NCBI GenBank assembly: GCA_963674665.2
Contig: CAXXPL010000009.1
Coordinates: 558,001-622,000 of the forward strand
From: G963674665 sp963674665
GTDB taxonomy: Bacteria; Desulfobacterota; Desulfovibrionia; Desulfovibrionales; Desulfovibrionaceae
Direction of reading: 5' to 3'
DNA length: 64,000 nt
Below, one piece after another: positions 54,074-62,933 of this stretch. A program made the translations under genes and the position numbers. Below the pieces are notes generated by a model. The model was not told the DNA's origin. It ran no database searches and saw nothing but the letters and a program-made list of their open reading frames with translations. Each line of letters starts with the position of its first letter. The first letter of the stretch is position 1.

Positions 54074-55888
54074 CTAACCCTTGATCCCGGCCTTTTCCCG
54101 CGCCTTGCGGCCGAGATAGGCCTCGATGACGGCCGGATCCTTCTGAACCTCGGATGGAGCGCCCTTGGCGATGAGCCTGCCCTCGTTGAGCACGATGACC
54201 CGGTCGCAGAGCCGCATGATGAGGGGCAGATCGTGGTCGATGATCAGGATGCCCATGCTGTGGTCGTCCTTGAGGCGGCGCAGGTCCTCCATCAGGTTGT
54301 CGGTCTCCTCGCGGTTCATTCCCGCGGCCGGTTCGTCCAGGAACAGGAACCTGGGCTTGAGGGCCAGGGCGCGGGCGATCTCCACGCGGCGTTGCCCCCC
54401 GTAGGAGAGAGTGGAGGCGAACACCGTTGCCTGGTCCGTGAGCTTCATGGCCGCGATGGCCGCGTCCGCCACGGCGTATGCCTCTTTTTTGGATACGCCC
54501 GGCCAGCGTCTGAGGGCCGCCACGAGGACGTTCTGGCGCACGGTGAGGGAGGAGAACAGGCGAATGTTCTGGAAGGTGCGTCCCACGCCGTGGTTGGCCA
54601 CGACGTGCGAGGGCCTGCCGGTGAGGTCAATGTCGTTTATGCGTGTTGTCCCGGAACTGGCGGGTAACACCCCGGAGAGCACGTTGAGCAGCGTGGTTTT
54701 GCCCGAGCCGTTGGGGCCGATGAGGCCCACGATCTCATCGTCGCGCAGGGTGAAGGCGACGTTGTCCACGGCAACGAGCCCGTCGAAGTGCTTGGATATT
54801 CCCTTTGCGCTCAGGGTGGCCACCTCTCCCCCCGCGTTCCTGGGACTGATGGCTCCGGTGTTCTCCAGGTCAAGGGAGGGACCGCGCTCCGGTAGCAGGA
54901 TCTCGTCCCACTCCCGGCGTCCGAGCAAGCCGCCACTCTTGCGGTACATGACCAGCAGGATGATCAGGCCGATGCCGATCTGGGTCATGCCGAACATCTG
55001 CGGCAGCTGTACGCCCATGAACGTCACGCCGCCCTCCAGATGACGCATGGCCTCGGTCACCACCGTGATGAGCACCGCACCGGCCAGGGCTCCGCTCACC
55101 GTGCCGATGCCGCCCACAATGAGCATGGCCAGAAGCATGAAGGTGTCGACGAAATAGAATTTTTTTGCGGAAAAGGCGCCCAGGAAATGCCCCAGCAGCA
55201 CCCCCGCCAGGCCCACGATGCAGGCGCTGAGCACCCAGGCCGCCAGGTTGTGGCGGCGGACATTGACGCCCATGCTGCCGGCCGCAGTGGAGTCGTCCCG
55301 CGCGGCCCGGAGCCTGAGCCCCGGAGGGGAGTCGCGGAATATGCGCGCCGCAGCTATGGCGACGATGGCGGCCACCGCGGCCACGAGGATGTCGGTCTCC
55401 CTCGGGACCCCGAAAAACGATTGGCTGCCCCGGGTGATGTCACGCGCGCCCACGATCAGGCCATGGACGATGACCAGGAGCGCCAGGGTGGCAATGGTGG
55501 CGGTGGAGCCCTCGAGCTTGTAGATTACCAAGCCGACAAGGTAGGCCACCACCGCTATCAGGACGATGGTGATGAGCAGGGCCGGGACGAAGTCGAAATG
55601 CGCGGAGCCCAGAAAGCTCGGCAGGTGCGACAACGTCATCTTCTTCATGCTCACGGGGATGGTGAGGATGCCCGAGGCGTATGCGGCCAGCCCCATGAAC
55701 GAGAGGTGCCCGAAGCTGAGAATCCCGGAGTTTCCCGAGTAGATGCCCATGCCCAGGACAGCGATGAGGTTGATGAAAAATACGACGAGCATCCGCTCGA
55801 CACCGCCCCCCACGGCACCCGCCACGACCGATGCCACGGCGATAAGGCCGATTAATCCGGCGGTTCCTATCAACGAGCGCGTATACAC
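54074..55888 (-). CDS. LivM-LivG fusion: ABC permease and ATPase in one chain
   Basis: About 604 residues. Residues 1-325 form a LivM permease (NSGILSFGHLSFMGLAAYASG; ARDDSTAAGSMGVNVRRHNL). A linker (LDLENTGAISP) leads to a LivG ATPase (about 355-600) with Walker A GPNGSGKTT, signature TLSYGGQRRVEIARAL and Walker B LFLDEPAAGMN. The GTG at 55888 with AAGGAGG upstream is the likely start. Fusion fixes the permease:ATPase ratio; such fusions are known but uncommon. First gene of the minus-strand operon, divergent from the RpiR regulator. Confidence 0.92.
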   Translation of the reverse strand: MYTRSLIGTAGLIGLIAVASVVAGAVGGGVERMLVVFFINLIAVLGMGIYSGNSGILSFGHLSFMGLAAYASGILTIPVSMKKMTLSHLPSFLGSAHFDFVPALLITIVLIAVVAYLVGLVIYKLEGSTATIATLALLVIVHGLIVGARDITRGSQSFFGVPRETDILVAAVAAIVAIAAARIFRDSPPGLRLRAARDDSTAAGSMGVNVRRHNLAAWVLSACIVGLAGVLLGHFLGAFSAKKFYFVDTFMLLAMLIVGGIGTVSGALAGAVLITVVTEAMRHLEGGVTFMGVQLPQMFGMTQIGIGLIILLVMYRKSGGLLGRREWDEILLPERGPSLDLENTGAISPRNAGGEVATLSAKGISKHFDGLVAVDNVAFTLRDDEIVGLIGPNGSGKTTLLNVLSGVLPASSGTTRINDIDLTGRPSHVVANHGVGRTFQNIRLFSSLTVRQNVLVAALRRWPGVSKKEAYAVADAAIAAMKLTDQATVFASTLSYGGQRRVEIARALALKPRFLFLDEPAAGMNREETDNLMEDLRRLKDDHSMGILIIDHDLPLIMRLCDRVIVLNEGRLIAKGAPSEVQKDPAVIEAYLGRKAREKAGIKG

Positions 55889-56059
55889 GTCATCCTCCTT
55901 GGAAAAACAGATTCGTCCCAATGTGCGGCCCCATAAAAAAATAACTTTTGAAACAAATCAAGTAAAATTTGCCAAATTGAGAAAAATAGTCCAATATCGA
56001 GACACGTCATTCGTCACAATTTTCATATTTGTTATCTTTGACTCTGGAGGTGCAAAAAG
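55889..56059. promoter_or_regulatory. Divergent AT-rich control region between livMG and rpiR-type gene
   Basis: 171 bases, far more AT-rich than the surroundings. It contains a run of related short motifs (TTTTGAAAC, AAAATTTGCC, CAAATTGAG) that might form operator half-sites. It must carry the start signals of both divergent genes; exact boxes were not assigned. Confidence 0.45.
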
Positions 56060-56956
56060 GTGATGAGGCTGGACGAACGAATGCGCGAGTTGATGAATTC
56101 GCTCACGTCATCGGAGCGGAAGGTGGCGGTGGCGCTGCTGGCCGACTACCCCTTCGCGGGGTTGCTGACCGTGGCGGAGCTGGCCAAGCGCGCCAACGTG
56201 AGCAACCAGAGCGTGCTCCGGCTGGCGGCGAAGCTCGAGTTCGATGGCTACGGCGACTTCCAGAAGATGCTGATCAACGAGATCAAGGAAGGCTACCAAT
56301 CCCCCATCATCCTGCGTGAGACGCGCGGGGACGGCGGCAGGGAGGGCGATTACTTCGCCGGGCTCGCGGAATCCACCATCGCGGCCATCAACGAGACCGT
56401 GGCGCTCATCTCCGACGAACAGATAGAGGCAGCGGGGAGGCTGCTGGGAGACCCCCGGCGTGCGGTGTTTTTCCTGGGGGGGCGCATCACCATGACCCTG
56501 GCCGAATATTTCCACAAGCACCTGCGGCTCATCCGCCCCAAGACGTATATGATCCCGGCCGCGGCTGAGGAGTGGCCCGACCATCTGCTGCGGATGAAAC
56601 GTGACGACGTTGTGGTGATGTTCGACTTCAGGCGCTACCAGCCGGATCTGCAGCTCTTTGCCGAGCACGCCGCCCGGGACAGGAAGGCCAAGCTCGTTCT
56701 CATCACAGACAAGTGGATCTCCCCCCTGGGGAAGTTCAGCACCCTGATCCTGACCACCATCATCGACGCGGGCACACCCTGGGACACGTCGGTGCCGGCC
56801 ATGCTGCTCCTGGAGGGGCTGCTCAACAAGGTCGCGGAGTACGACTGGGCGAGCACCAAGCGGCGTCTCGAGGAGTGGGACTCCTTCCGCGTACTGAGGG
56901 CCATGCCGCATTTTTCCGAGGACGACGACATCAGCGAGTTCTCGCCTGCAATATAG
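56060..56956 (+). CDS. RpiR/MurR-family regulator (HTH plus SIS domain)
   Basis: 298 residues. The N-terminal HTH (about 1-75) is ELAKRANVSNQSVLRLAAKLEFDGYGDFQ, matching HTH_6 of RpiR proteins. The C-terminal SIS domain (about 125-260) has AVFFLGGRITMTLAEYFHKHL and DVVVMFDFRRYQPD, a variant of the usual sugar-phosphate SIS loop. It is divergently transcribed from the livMG operon and precedes a GS-like gene, both probable targets. In Desulfovibrio relatives such regulators often control amino-acid uptake. Confidence 0.9.
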   Translation: MMRLDERMRELMNSLTSSERKVAVALLADYPFAGLLTVAELAKRANVSNQSVLRLAAKLEFDGYGDFQKMLINEIKEGYQSPIILRETRGDGGREGDYFAGLAESTIAAINETVALISDEQIEAAGRLLGDPRRAVFFLGGRITMTLAEYFHKHLRLIRPKTYMIPAAAEEWPDHLLRMKRDDVVVMFDFRRYQPDLQLFAEHAARDRKAKLVLITDKWISPLGKFSTLILTTIIDAGTPWDTSVPAMLLLEGLLNKVAEYDWASTKRRLEEWDSFRVLRAMPHFSEDDDISEFSPAI

Positions 56957-57012
56957 GCGGAGTGGGAAGTAATTGTTCAGTATTTCAAATGATTAATGTT
57001 ATGAGGGGGGCG

Positions 57013-57050
57013 CGAGGGGGAGAACCCTTTGCAAAAGGGTTTCCCCCTCG
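57013..57050. repeat. GC-rich imperfect palindrome (repeat family copy 1)
   Basis: CGAGGGGGAGAACCCTTT and AAAGGGTTTCCCCCTCG form a long stem around a short loop, with one or two mismatches. A related copy lies at 59863-59901 and a degenerate one at 59971-60002. It sits between the RpiR-type gene and the GS-like gene; it may act as a processing site or attenuator. Confidence 0.65.
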
Positions 57051-57075
57051 AAAAAATACTCAAAGGAGTATGAGG

Positions 57076-58401
57076 ATGATTCGTGAGAAGCTTGTCATGA
57101 TTTGCACTCCGGATTTTTCCGGTCACGTGCGTGGGAAATCGTTTCCCCTCGGCGATCTGGAGCGGCGCAACGGCCGGGGGATAGGCTGGGTCCCCACAAA
57201 CGTGCAGATTACCGCGTTCAACTCCATCGCCGACTCCCCCTACGGTTCCCTGGGCGACCTCCTGATGGTGGCTGACCCGGCGGCCGAGGTCATGGTGGAT
57301 TTCGGCGACGACTCCCCAAGCGAGCATTTTTTCCTCGGCGACATCAAGGAGACCGACGGGACAGGATGGGAGTGCTGCGTGCGCGGCCAGCTGAAAAAGG
57401 CCATCGAGGCGTTGCAACGGGAGACCGGCCTGGAGCTGCGCTGCGCCTTTGAGCTGGAATTCCAGTTCAAGGACGTTGTCCCGGAAGGGGAGTTCCTGTT
57501 CGGCCCCGGTTTCAGCTTGTCCGGTTTCAGAGCCAAGAAAGGCTTTGGCGAGACCTTTATCGCCGCCCTGCGCAAGGCGGGCGTGGAACCCGACTCCTTT
57601 CTCCGCGAATGGGGCGACCAGCAGTACGAGGTGACCATGCACCCGCAACCCAGCCTCGTTGCCGCCGACCAGGCGCTGATCATCCGCGAGTTGGCCAGGG
57701 CCACGGCTCAGCGCCTGGGCGAGGAGATCACCTTCACGCCCCTGCGTGACCCGGACAGCGCCGGAAACGGCGTGCACATCCACATGAGCCTCGTGGACAA
57801 GAGTGGGGCGCCCGTGGCCTACGATCCCGACGGCCCGGGCGGGCTCAGTGATATCGGGGGGCGTTTCGTGGCGGGCATACTGCACCATTTGCCGGACATC
57901 GTCGCGCTCACTGCCCCAAGCGTGGTGTCCTACGCCAGGATGACGCCGCACCGCTGGAGCGCGGCCTTCAACAATCTCGGGTACCGCGACCGCGAGGCCT
58001 CCATGCGCATCTGCCCCGTGGCTGAGATTCCCGGCGCCGACGTTGCCCGGCAATACAACGTGGAGTTCCGCGCCGCGGACTCCGCGGCCGCGCCGCACCT
58101 GCAACTGGCGGCCCTGATCCACGCGGGGTTGGCTGGAATCAGAGAGGGCATGACGCCCCCGCCCCCCAGCGAGGACGACCTGTCCCTGCTGAACACAGAA
58201 GAGCTTGCGGCGCGCGGCTTCAGCCGCCTGCCGTCCAGCCTGGACGAGGCCATAAGGCGGATGGAGTCTTCAAAGGCCGTCACGTCCTGGTTCGGGGAGC
58301 GTTTTGTGGACGTGTACGCCAGGCACAAGCGCGGGGAGATGGATTCTCTCAAGGACCTGTCGGAAGAGCAGGTCTATGCCCAATACGCCAAGGTTTACTA
58401 G
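57076..58401 (+). CDS. Glutamine-synthetase-family ligase (PuuA/GlnA3-like)
   Basis: 441 residues from the ATG at 57076 (AAGGAG seven bases upstream). GS beta-grasp and catalytic domains are seen: FELEFQFKDV (metal Glu), AGNGVHIHMSL, NLGYRDREASMRICP and VEFRAADSAAAPH. The sequence deviates from biosynthetic GlnA (no Tyr adenylylation loop recognised), resembling gamma-glutamyl-polyamine or other glutamyl-amide ligases. It may conjugate or release amines from the imported compound. The stop TAG is formed at the edge of an inserted MITE-like element, so the original end may have differed. Confidence 0.88.
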   Translation: MIREKLVMICTPDFSGHVRGKSFPLGDLERRNGRGIGWVPTNVQITAFNSIADSPYGSLGDLLMVADPAAEVMVDFGDDSPSEHFFLGDIKETDGTGWECCVRGQLKKAIEALQRETGLELRCAFELEFQFKDVVPEGEFLFGPGFSLSGFRAKKGFGETFIAALRKAGVEPDSFLREWGDQQYEVTMHPQPSLVAADQALIIRELARATAQRLGEEITFTPLRDPDSAGNGVHIHMSLVDKSGAPVAYDPDGPGGLSDIGGRFVAGILHHLPDIVALTAPSVVSYARMTPHRWSAAFNNLGYRDREASMRICPVAEIPGADVARQYNVEFRAADSAAAPHLQLAALIHAGLAGIREGMTPPPPSEDDLSLLNTEELAARGFSRLPSSLDEAIRRMESSKAVTSWFGERFVDVYARHKRGEMDSLKDLSEEQVYAQYAKVY

Positions 58402-58537
58402 AGCATTTTGTCATTGAAAATATCTATTCGGATAAAATGCTCTGGTGGTGTGAAGCGAAGCGGAACAACGCCCGCGAGGTTTCCGTAGTCGGGCTTAGCC
58501 CGGCGTCAAGCGGAAACCTCAAGCGCAAAATGCTCTA
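58399..58537. mobile_element. MITE-like element, 139 bp, TA-flanked
   Basis: Ten-base perfect terminal inverted repeats, GAGCATTTTG (58401-58410) and CAAAATGCTC (58526-58535), each bordered by TA. This is the pattern of IS630/Tc1-type non-autonomous elements, which duplicate TA. An internal AAAATGCTC near 58435 adds a second inverted copy. No coding capacity. It abuts the GS-like gene and supplies its stop codon. Confidence 0.7.
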
Positions 58538-58638
58538 AGGAAGCAACGCATGATTGCCCGCTGGCATCGTTGCTGTGAAAAAGGCAAACCCCCGGATAAC
58601 AAAGTCCGAAAGCCGTGTTAAGGATAAAAGGAGATTTC

Positions 58639-59820
58639 ATGACTCGGGACAAGACATACAAGATGGCGACGCAGACAGTGTGGGCTGGCGAGGAGCGCCT
58701 TTTCGAGGGGCACGCCACGCAGACCCCCGTGGTGCACAGCGTGGCCTTCGGCTACATGGACATGGAGGAGTGGATGGATGTGGCCCTGGGCAAGAAGACC
58801 GGCCACATCTACGGGCGCAATACCAACCCCACGGTGGACGTGTTCGAGGAGAAGGTCCGGGTGCTGGAAGGCGCAGAGGCGGCCACCAGCGCCTCCACTG
58901 GCATGGGGATCATCTCCAGCGCGCTTTTCGCCCTGCTGGCCCCGGGCGACCGCGTGGTTTCGGTCAAGGACACCTACGGCGGCACCAACCTTTTGTTCAC
59001 CAAGTTCCTCCCCCGGCAGAAGGTGGATGTGACCCTGTGCGACACCGTGGACCACGACGCCATCGAGGCCGAGATTGCCAAGGGCTGCAAGGTGCTGTAC
59101 CTGGAGACGCCCACCAACCCCACCATCAAGATCCTGGACCTGGAGCGGCTGGCCCGGGCGGGAAAAGAGGCGGGGGCCATCGTCATGGTGGACAACACCT
59201 TTGCCACGCCCATCAACCAGGCTCCCCTGGCCCTGGGCGCCGACCTGGTGCTGCATAGCGCCACCAAATTTCTGGGGGGGCACGCCGACGCCCTTGGCGG
59301 AGTGGTCGCGGGCAAGGCCGAACTCGTCAAAAACATCTACGGTTACCGGGAAATCGCCGGGGCCACGTTGCACCCCATGGCCGCGTACCTTTTGCTGCGC
59401 GGCATGAAGACCCTCAAGCTGCGCATCGAGAAACACAACGAGAACGCCATGGAGATCGCCCGATTCCTGGAAGCGCACCCCGGAGTGGAGCGAGTGTACT
59501 ACCCGGGCCTGGAGTCCCACCTGGGGCACGACATCGCGCGCAGACAGATGCGCGGCTTCGGCGGAATGCTCAGCTTCGTGGTCAAGGGCAACACCTACGA
59601 GGCCGCCTGCCGTTGCCTGGCCCGGCTGAAGCTGGCGCGCCGCGCCGCGCATCTCGGCTCGGTGGAGACCATCGCCGGCCCCCCGGCCACCACCAGCCAC
59701 GTGGAGTGCACGGCCGAGGAGCGCGCTGCCATGGGCATCCCCGAGAGCCTCATCCGCTACTCCGCGGGCATAGAGGACGTGGAGGACCTGAAGGCCGACC
59801 TGGCGCAGGCCCTGGACTAG
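58639..59820 (+). CDS. PLP-dependent Cys/Met-metabolism enzyme (cystathionine/methionine gamma-lyase-like)
   Basis: 393 residues from the ATG at 58639 (AAGGAG five bases upstream). YGRNTNPTVDVFEEK, DTYGGTNLLF, TPTNPTIKILDL and the PLP Lys in LVLHSATKFLGGHADALGG are typical of the trans-sulfuration family. It could cleave C-S bonds (methionine or cystathionine gamma-lyase) or form them (gamma-synthase). It stands behind a GS-like gene and a transporter operon, which favours catabolism of a sulfur or amino acid. The reaction cannot be decided from sequence. Confidence 0.9.
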   Translation: MTRDKTYKMATQTVWAGEERLFEGHATQTPVVHSVAFGYMDMEEWMDVALGKKTGHIYGRNTNPTVDVFEEKVRVLEGAEAATSASTGMGIISSALFALLAPGDRVVSVKDTYGGTNLLFTKFLPRQKVDVTLCDTVDHDAIEAEIAKGCKVLYLETPTNPTIKILDLERLARAGKEAGAIVMVDNTFATPINQAPLALGADLVLHSATKFLGGHADALGGVVAGKAELVKNIYGYREIAGATLHPMAAYLLLRGMKTLKLRIEKHNENAMEIARFLEAHPGVERVYYPGLESHLGHDIARRQMRGFGGMLSFVVKGNTYEAACRCLARLKLARRAAHLGSVETIAGPPATTSHVECTAEERAAMGIPESLIRYSAGIEDVEDLKADLAQALD

Positions 59821-59862
59821 AGTTTTAGGAATATGGTTATTGCCTTGGCTCCGTAAGACTTG

Positions 59863-59901
59863 CCGGGGGGAAACCTTTCTGAAGAAAGGTTCTCCCCCCG
59901 G
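59863..59901. repeat. GC-rich palindrome (repeat family copy 2)
   Basis: CCGGGGGGAAACCTTTCT and AAAGGTTCTCCCCCCGG pair around GAAG. Same architecture as 57013-57050: G-run, AAACC, loop, GGTT, C-run. A degenerate third copy is at 59971-60002. Confidence 0.65.
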
Positions 59902-59970
59902 ACCCCTCTTCCAAAGACTTACAAATAAAAATTATTATTATATATCAAAAAGTTCTGGAAAGGGAGCCCA

Positions 59971-60002
59971 AGGGGAAAATCTCTTTCAAGAGGTTCTTCC
60001 CT
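59971..60002. repeat. Degenerate copy of the GC-rich palindrome family
   Basis: AGGGGAAAATCTCTT pairs imperfectly with AAGAGGTTCTTCCCT around TC. The order of blocks matches copies 1 and 2 but with more mismatches. Confidence 0.45.
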
Positions 60003-60167
60003 CGTAAAGCCATTTGTTCGATTTTTTCCATGTTGCGGAGCAAAGGCAATAGCCACGTTTAAGGAAACGCTGCCTAATTGCCCTTTGGCTTTGTTGCCGC
60101 GAAATGCTCGCGTGTGATGTCCCGGAATTGTATCGATATTCGGGCAATGCGATTCAGGGAGAACTGC

Positions 60168-60252
60168 TTCGCCTAAAGACAGAAAGTCTCCCATCCTTTT
60201 GAGGGCGAAATACTACAGGCTGTCGGAGCCAGCTCCGGCCGCCTGTTCTTTT
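60168..60252 (+). ncRNA. Structured 3' element with terminator (possible member of the repeated 3' element)
   Basis: TTCGCC and GGCGAA enclose an AGAC/GTCT stem, then a terminator hairpin (CAGGC...GCCTG, 60216-60245) followed by TTCTTTT. The layout of a small folded domain, then ATAC/ATAT-CAGGC and a GC stem resembles the elements at 13890-13966 and 48790-48868. It could end an mRNA or a small RNA. Confidence 0.4.
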
Positions 60253-60302
60253 CGGAGGAATCGTACATCTCTTGTCCTTCTCTTGTAGAACATTCCGTGG
60301 GA

Positions 60303-61274
60303 TCAGCACATTGCACCGTGGCTATCGGCCTGGCTCCGTAGGGTGTGGATCGTGATTTCCGGTCGGCAGTTGAAACGCACCACCAGGCCGGATGCGCCAG
60401 TGCCCCGCGAGGTATACCCCTGCATGGCGTTGTGCGACCATGGGCCAGAAACGTACCTGCGTGGGCAGGGGGCGTTCGTGATGACCGGGAAGCCGCCAGG
60501 CAGACAGATCTGTCCGCCATGGGTGTGCCCGCAGAGCATGTAGTCCACTCTGGCGGCCTCGGCCTCGGCGTAGTACTCCGGGGAGTGGCAGAGCAGCACG
60601 GTGCACGCGCCCCCATTGGAACCCAGGGCGCGGTCCAGGTCGGCCGTGCCGTAGAAATGCGGGTCGTCCACTCCTGCCAGACAGAGGTTGGAGCCGTTTA
60701 TTGCAATGATCTCGGACTCGTTCAGAAGGACGCGGATGCCCATATGTTCGAGGCCGGGCACCATTTCGAGGAAGTCATGATTGCCCAGGATGGCGAAGAC
60801 ACCGTGGGCGCAGTCCAGGACAGGCCTGAGCCGTCTCAGGCCCTCCAGGCAGGGTTTGTAGATGTCGTGGGTAAGAAAGCGGTAGTCCCCGGTCAGCACG
60901 CAGAGGTCGAACTCCAGCTGTGAAACGGTTTCATAAAGCCTTGCGCCTCCGTCCGGAACCGCGTCGAAGTGCATGTCCGAGAGTTGGAGTATCCTGAAAC
61001 CGTCAAAGTCTCCGGGCAATCGCCGCAGATGCTCTTCTCTTTGTACTACCTGGTATTCGAGACAGTTGCGTGTCCCGTGATGGAGCATGCCCATTGCCCT
61101 GAGCACGGAACGCAGGATCACGTACATCAACTCGATATTCTCCAGGTGTAATTTGGAGTAACCCCCGCCCCCGTAGTAATGCGCGGCGTTTTGGACCTGA
61201 ACAGTCAGGCGCCGCCGCAACATGTCCTCGCCGCAACGCTCACGCATGGCATCGTAAAAATCAGGCCGCAACAT
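60303..61274 (-). CDS. Calcineurin-like metallophosphoesterase
   Basis: 323 residues. The metal-binding set is complete: ILQLSDMHFD (DxH), VLTGDY (GD), ILGNHDF (GNHD), VLLCHSPEY (H) and CGHTHGGQ (GHxH). The first 80 residues are helical and not recognised (HYYGGGGYSKLHLE). The YkuE/YaeI-like branch acts on UDP-2,3-diacylglucosamine-like or other phosphoesters at the membrane. No signal peptide is evident. It is isolated between intergenic regions. Confidence 0.9.
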   Translation of the reverse strand: MLRPDFYDAMRERCGEDMLRRRLTVQVQNAAHYYGGGGYSKLHLENIELMYVILRSVLRAMGMLHHGTRNCLEYQVVQREEHLRRLPGDFDGFRILQLSDMHFDAVPDGGARLYETVSQLEFDLCVLTGDYRFLTHDIYKPCLEGLRRLRPVLDCAHGVFAILGNHDFLEMVPGLEHMGIRVLLNESEIIAINGSNLCLAGVDDPHFYGTADLDRALGSNGGACTVLLCHSPEYYAEAEAARVDYMLCGHTHGGQICLPGGFPVITNAPCPRRYVSGPWSHNAMQGYTSRGTGASGLVVRFNCRPEITIHTLRSQADSHGAMC

Positions 61275-61989
61275 GGGCTAGGCCCCGGGAGTTCGTGTCC
61301 AGGCGTCCTTGTGCCATAGCCTGTCGGTCCACCGTTTTTCGTTGATGTCCATGCAGAGAGGGATGTCGACGAGCAGGGCGTACTTGTGTGAGATCATGAG
61401 AACCCCCGCTTCCCTCTCTTTCGTGGCAATGAGCCGGAGTCTTCACTTGTCGGAGATTGTTTCAGGAGACAATACACCAGGCAGAAGGGTGAAGAAAAGA
61501 GGAGAGCAAGCAGGCGATAAAAATTACTCTTCAGGAAGGGCTGGAGAGGTTTCCAGTCGACTGTCCGGAACAGCCTCTTCCCTGTCATAGAGGCGTTGGC
61601 CCCCTCGGATCACTGACCAATCCACAATCCCATACCCAGACGCCTGGCAGACCAGAAATCTGTCCTGGCAGAGGCGGGGGCATCGGTATTGCGCCCGCCT
61701 GTTGTCTGGGGTTGCGGGCGAAGTTGCGCGATCCGGCGCTTCATCTTACGTGAATTCAATATGTGTTTGATATTGTGAAATGGTTAAATATGGTCTTATT
61801 AATTTGAAATTATTGTCTTTATAAAGAAATATTCGTTCTGATAATTTCAATGTTTCAAACGCGCTTGACGACCTGAAACGCGCTTGATAGCAACAATTCC
61901 AACAGCAGAATTCATGAAACGCATTTGACAATGTCAAACATTGGATTTGGACAAAGAAATCAATGTCCACATTGCAACAAGGGGAACGC
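61275..61989. other. Divergent intergenic region upstream of the IclR regulator
   Basis: About 715 bases. The first part has no recognised feature. From about 61740 it becomes very AT-rich and carries three operator-like repeats at 61853-61930. No gene is called, although open frames of up to 106 codons exist on the minus strand. Confidence 0.45.
61853..61930 (+). promoter_or_regulatory. Triple operator-like repeat before the IclR gene
   Basis: Three related direct repeats, CAAACGCGCTTGA, GAAACGCGCTTGA and GAAACGCATTTGA, start near 61856, 61875 and 61916, i.e. 19 and 41 bases apart (about two and four helical turns). This points to cooperative binding of one regulator, most simply IclR autoregulation. 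Confidence 0.6.
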
Positions 61990-62757
61990 GTGAAAGAGAA
62001 AAGATTGATCCAGTCCGTGGCCAGGGCCTTGAGTATCCTGAACTGCCTGCAGGAAGGCGGTGCCATGCAGATCGGTGAATTGAGCGGTCAGTTGGGGATC
62101 GACAAGGGCACCGTGCATCACCTGCTGGTGACACTGACCGAGATGGACTACGTGCGGCAGAATCCGGACACCCGGGCCTATTCGGTGGGATTCCAGGCGT
62201 TCAAGGTCGGTTACGCCTACATGGGGGAGCTGGACCTGGTGAAGGTCGCCCGGGTGCATCTGGAACGCCTGAACGACCTTTCCAGGGAAACGGTCCACCT
62301 GGGCGAGCTCGCCGGTGGGGACATCCTGTACCTGGACAAGATCGAGAGCCCCATGTCCATCACCATGCGTTCCAGGATCGGCGTGACGAGGCCCGCCTAC
62401 TGCACCGGAGTGGGGAAGATCCTGATGGCCTTTCTGCCCGACGAGAAGCTGCGGTCCATGATGGAGAGGCTGGAGCTCAAGCCGCACACGGAGAACACCA
62501 TTGTGGACAGGGATCTCTTCCTGGAGAACCTGGCCGAGTGCAGGAAGCGGGGCTACGCCATCGATGACGAGGAGATCGAGGAGGGGCTGTTCTGCGTGGC
62601 GGTTCCGATCTTCAACATCGAGAACAGAGCCATCGCCGCGCTCAGCGTGTCCCTGCCCAAATACCGGCTCAAGGACCGGCTGGAAGACCTGATAGGCATG
62701 ACACTGGAAACCGGGAAGAGGATCTCGGCGGAGATGGGGCAATCCTTTTCCGAATAA
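61990..62757 (+). CDS. IclR-family regulator
   Basis: 255 residues from the GTG at 61990 (AAGGGGA upstream); an ATG at 61963 gives 264 residues. The winged HTH (about 10-70) is LIQSVARALSILNCL with IGELSGQLGIDKGTVHHLLVTL. The IclR ligand domain (about 85-250) has RPAYCTGVGKILMAFLPDEKL and GYAIDDEEIEEGLFCVAVPI. These regulators usually sense an aromatic, glyoxylate or sugar-acid type effector. It lies 176 bases upstream of a TRAP binding protein, the probable target. Confidence 0.92.
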   Translation: MKEKRLIQSVARALSILNCLQEGGAMQIGELSGQLGIDKGTVHHLLVTLTEMDYVRQNPDTRAYSVGFQAFKVGYAYMGELDLVKVARVHLERLNDLSRETVHLGELAGGDILYLDKIESPMSITMRSRIGVTRPAYCTGVGKILMAFLPDEKLRSMMERLELKPHTENTIVDRDLFLENLAECRKRGYAIDDEEIEEGLFCVAVPIFNIENRAIAALSVSLPKYRLKDRLEDLIGMTLETGKRISAEMGQSFSE

Positions 62758-62933
62758 GGCACCTGCGCGGCATCTGCCGAACCGGGACCCGGGCAGAGAG
62801 TCGAAGTCGGCGATCCTATCCGACTAGCGTGCCTTGTGAGGGAAATATCAATATACCAATCAGATACTAATGAGGATCAGGTCCGGTTTTTCACTTCCAT
62901 TCTACGCGAATCAGAATTCAAAGGAGTTGAGAC

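Larger units (their letters stand above)
59821..60302. other. Intergenic region rich in hairpin repeats
   Basis: About 480 bases between convergent genes, containing two GC-rich palindromes and, near 60168-60252, a structured element ending in a terminator. No gene was called. A small RNA ending at that terminator is possible. Confidence 0.5.

Noticed and set aside
61853..61930. CRISPR-like array suspected from the repeated AAACGC...TTGA units
   Set aside because: Only three short, imperfect repeats with uneven spacing and no cas genes; a regulator-binding cluster fits better.
61746..62066. 106-codon minus-strand frame upstream of the IclR gene
   Set aside because: It overlaps the operator repeats and the IclR start, is AT-rich by composition and lacks a ribosome site.
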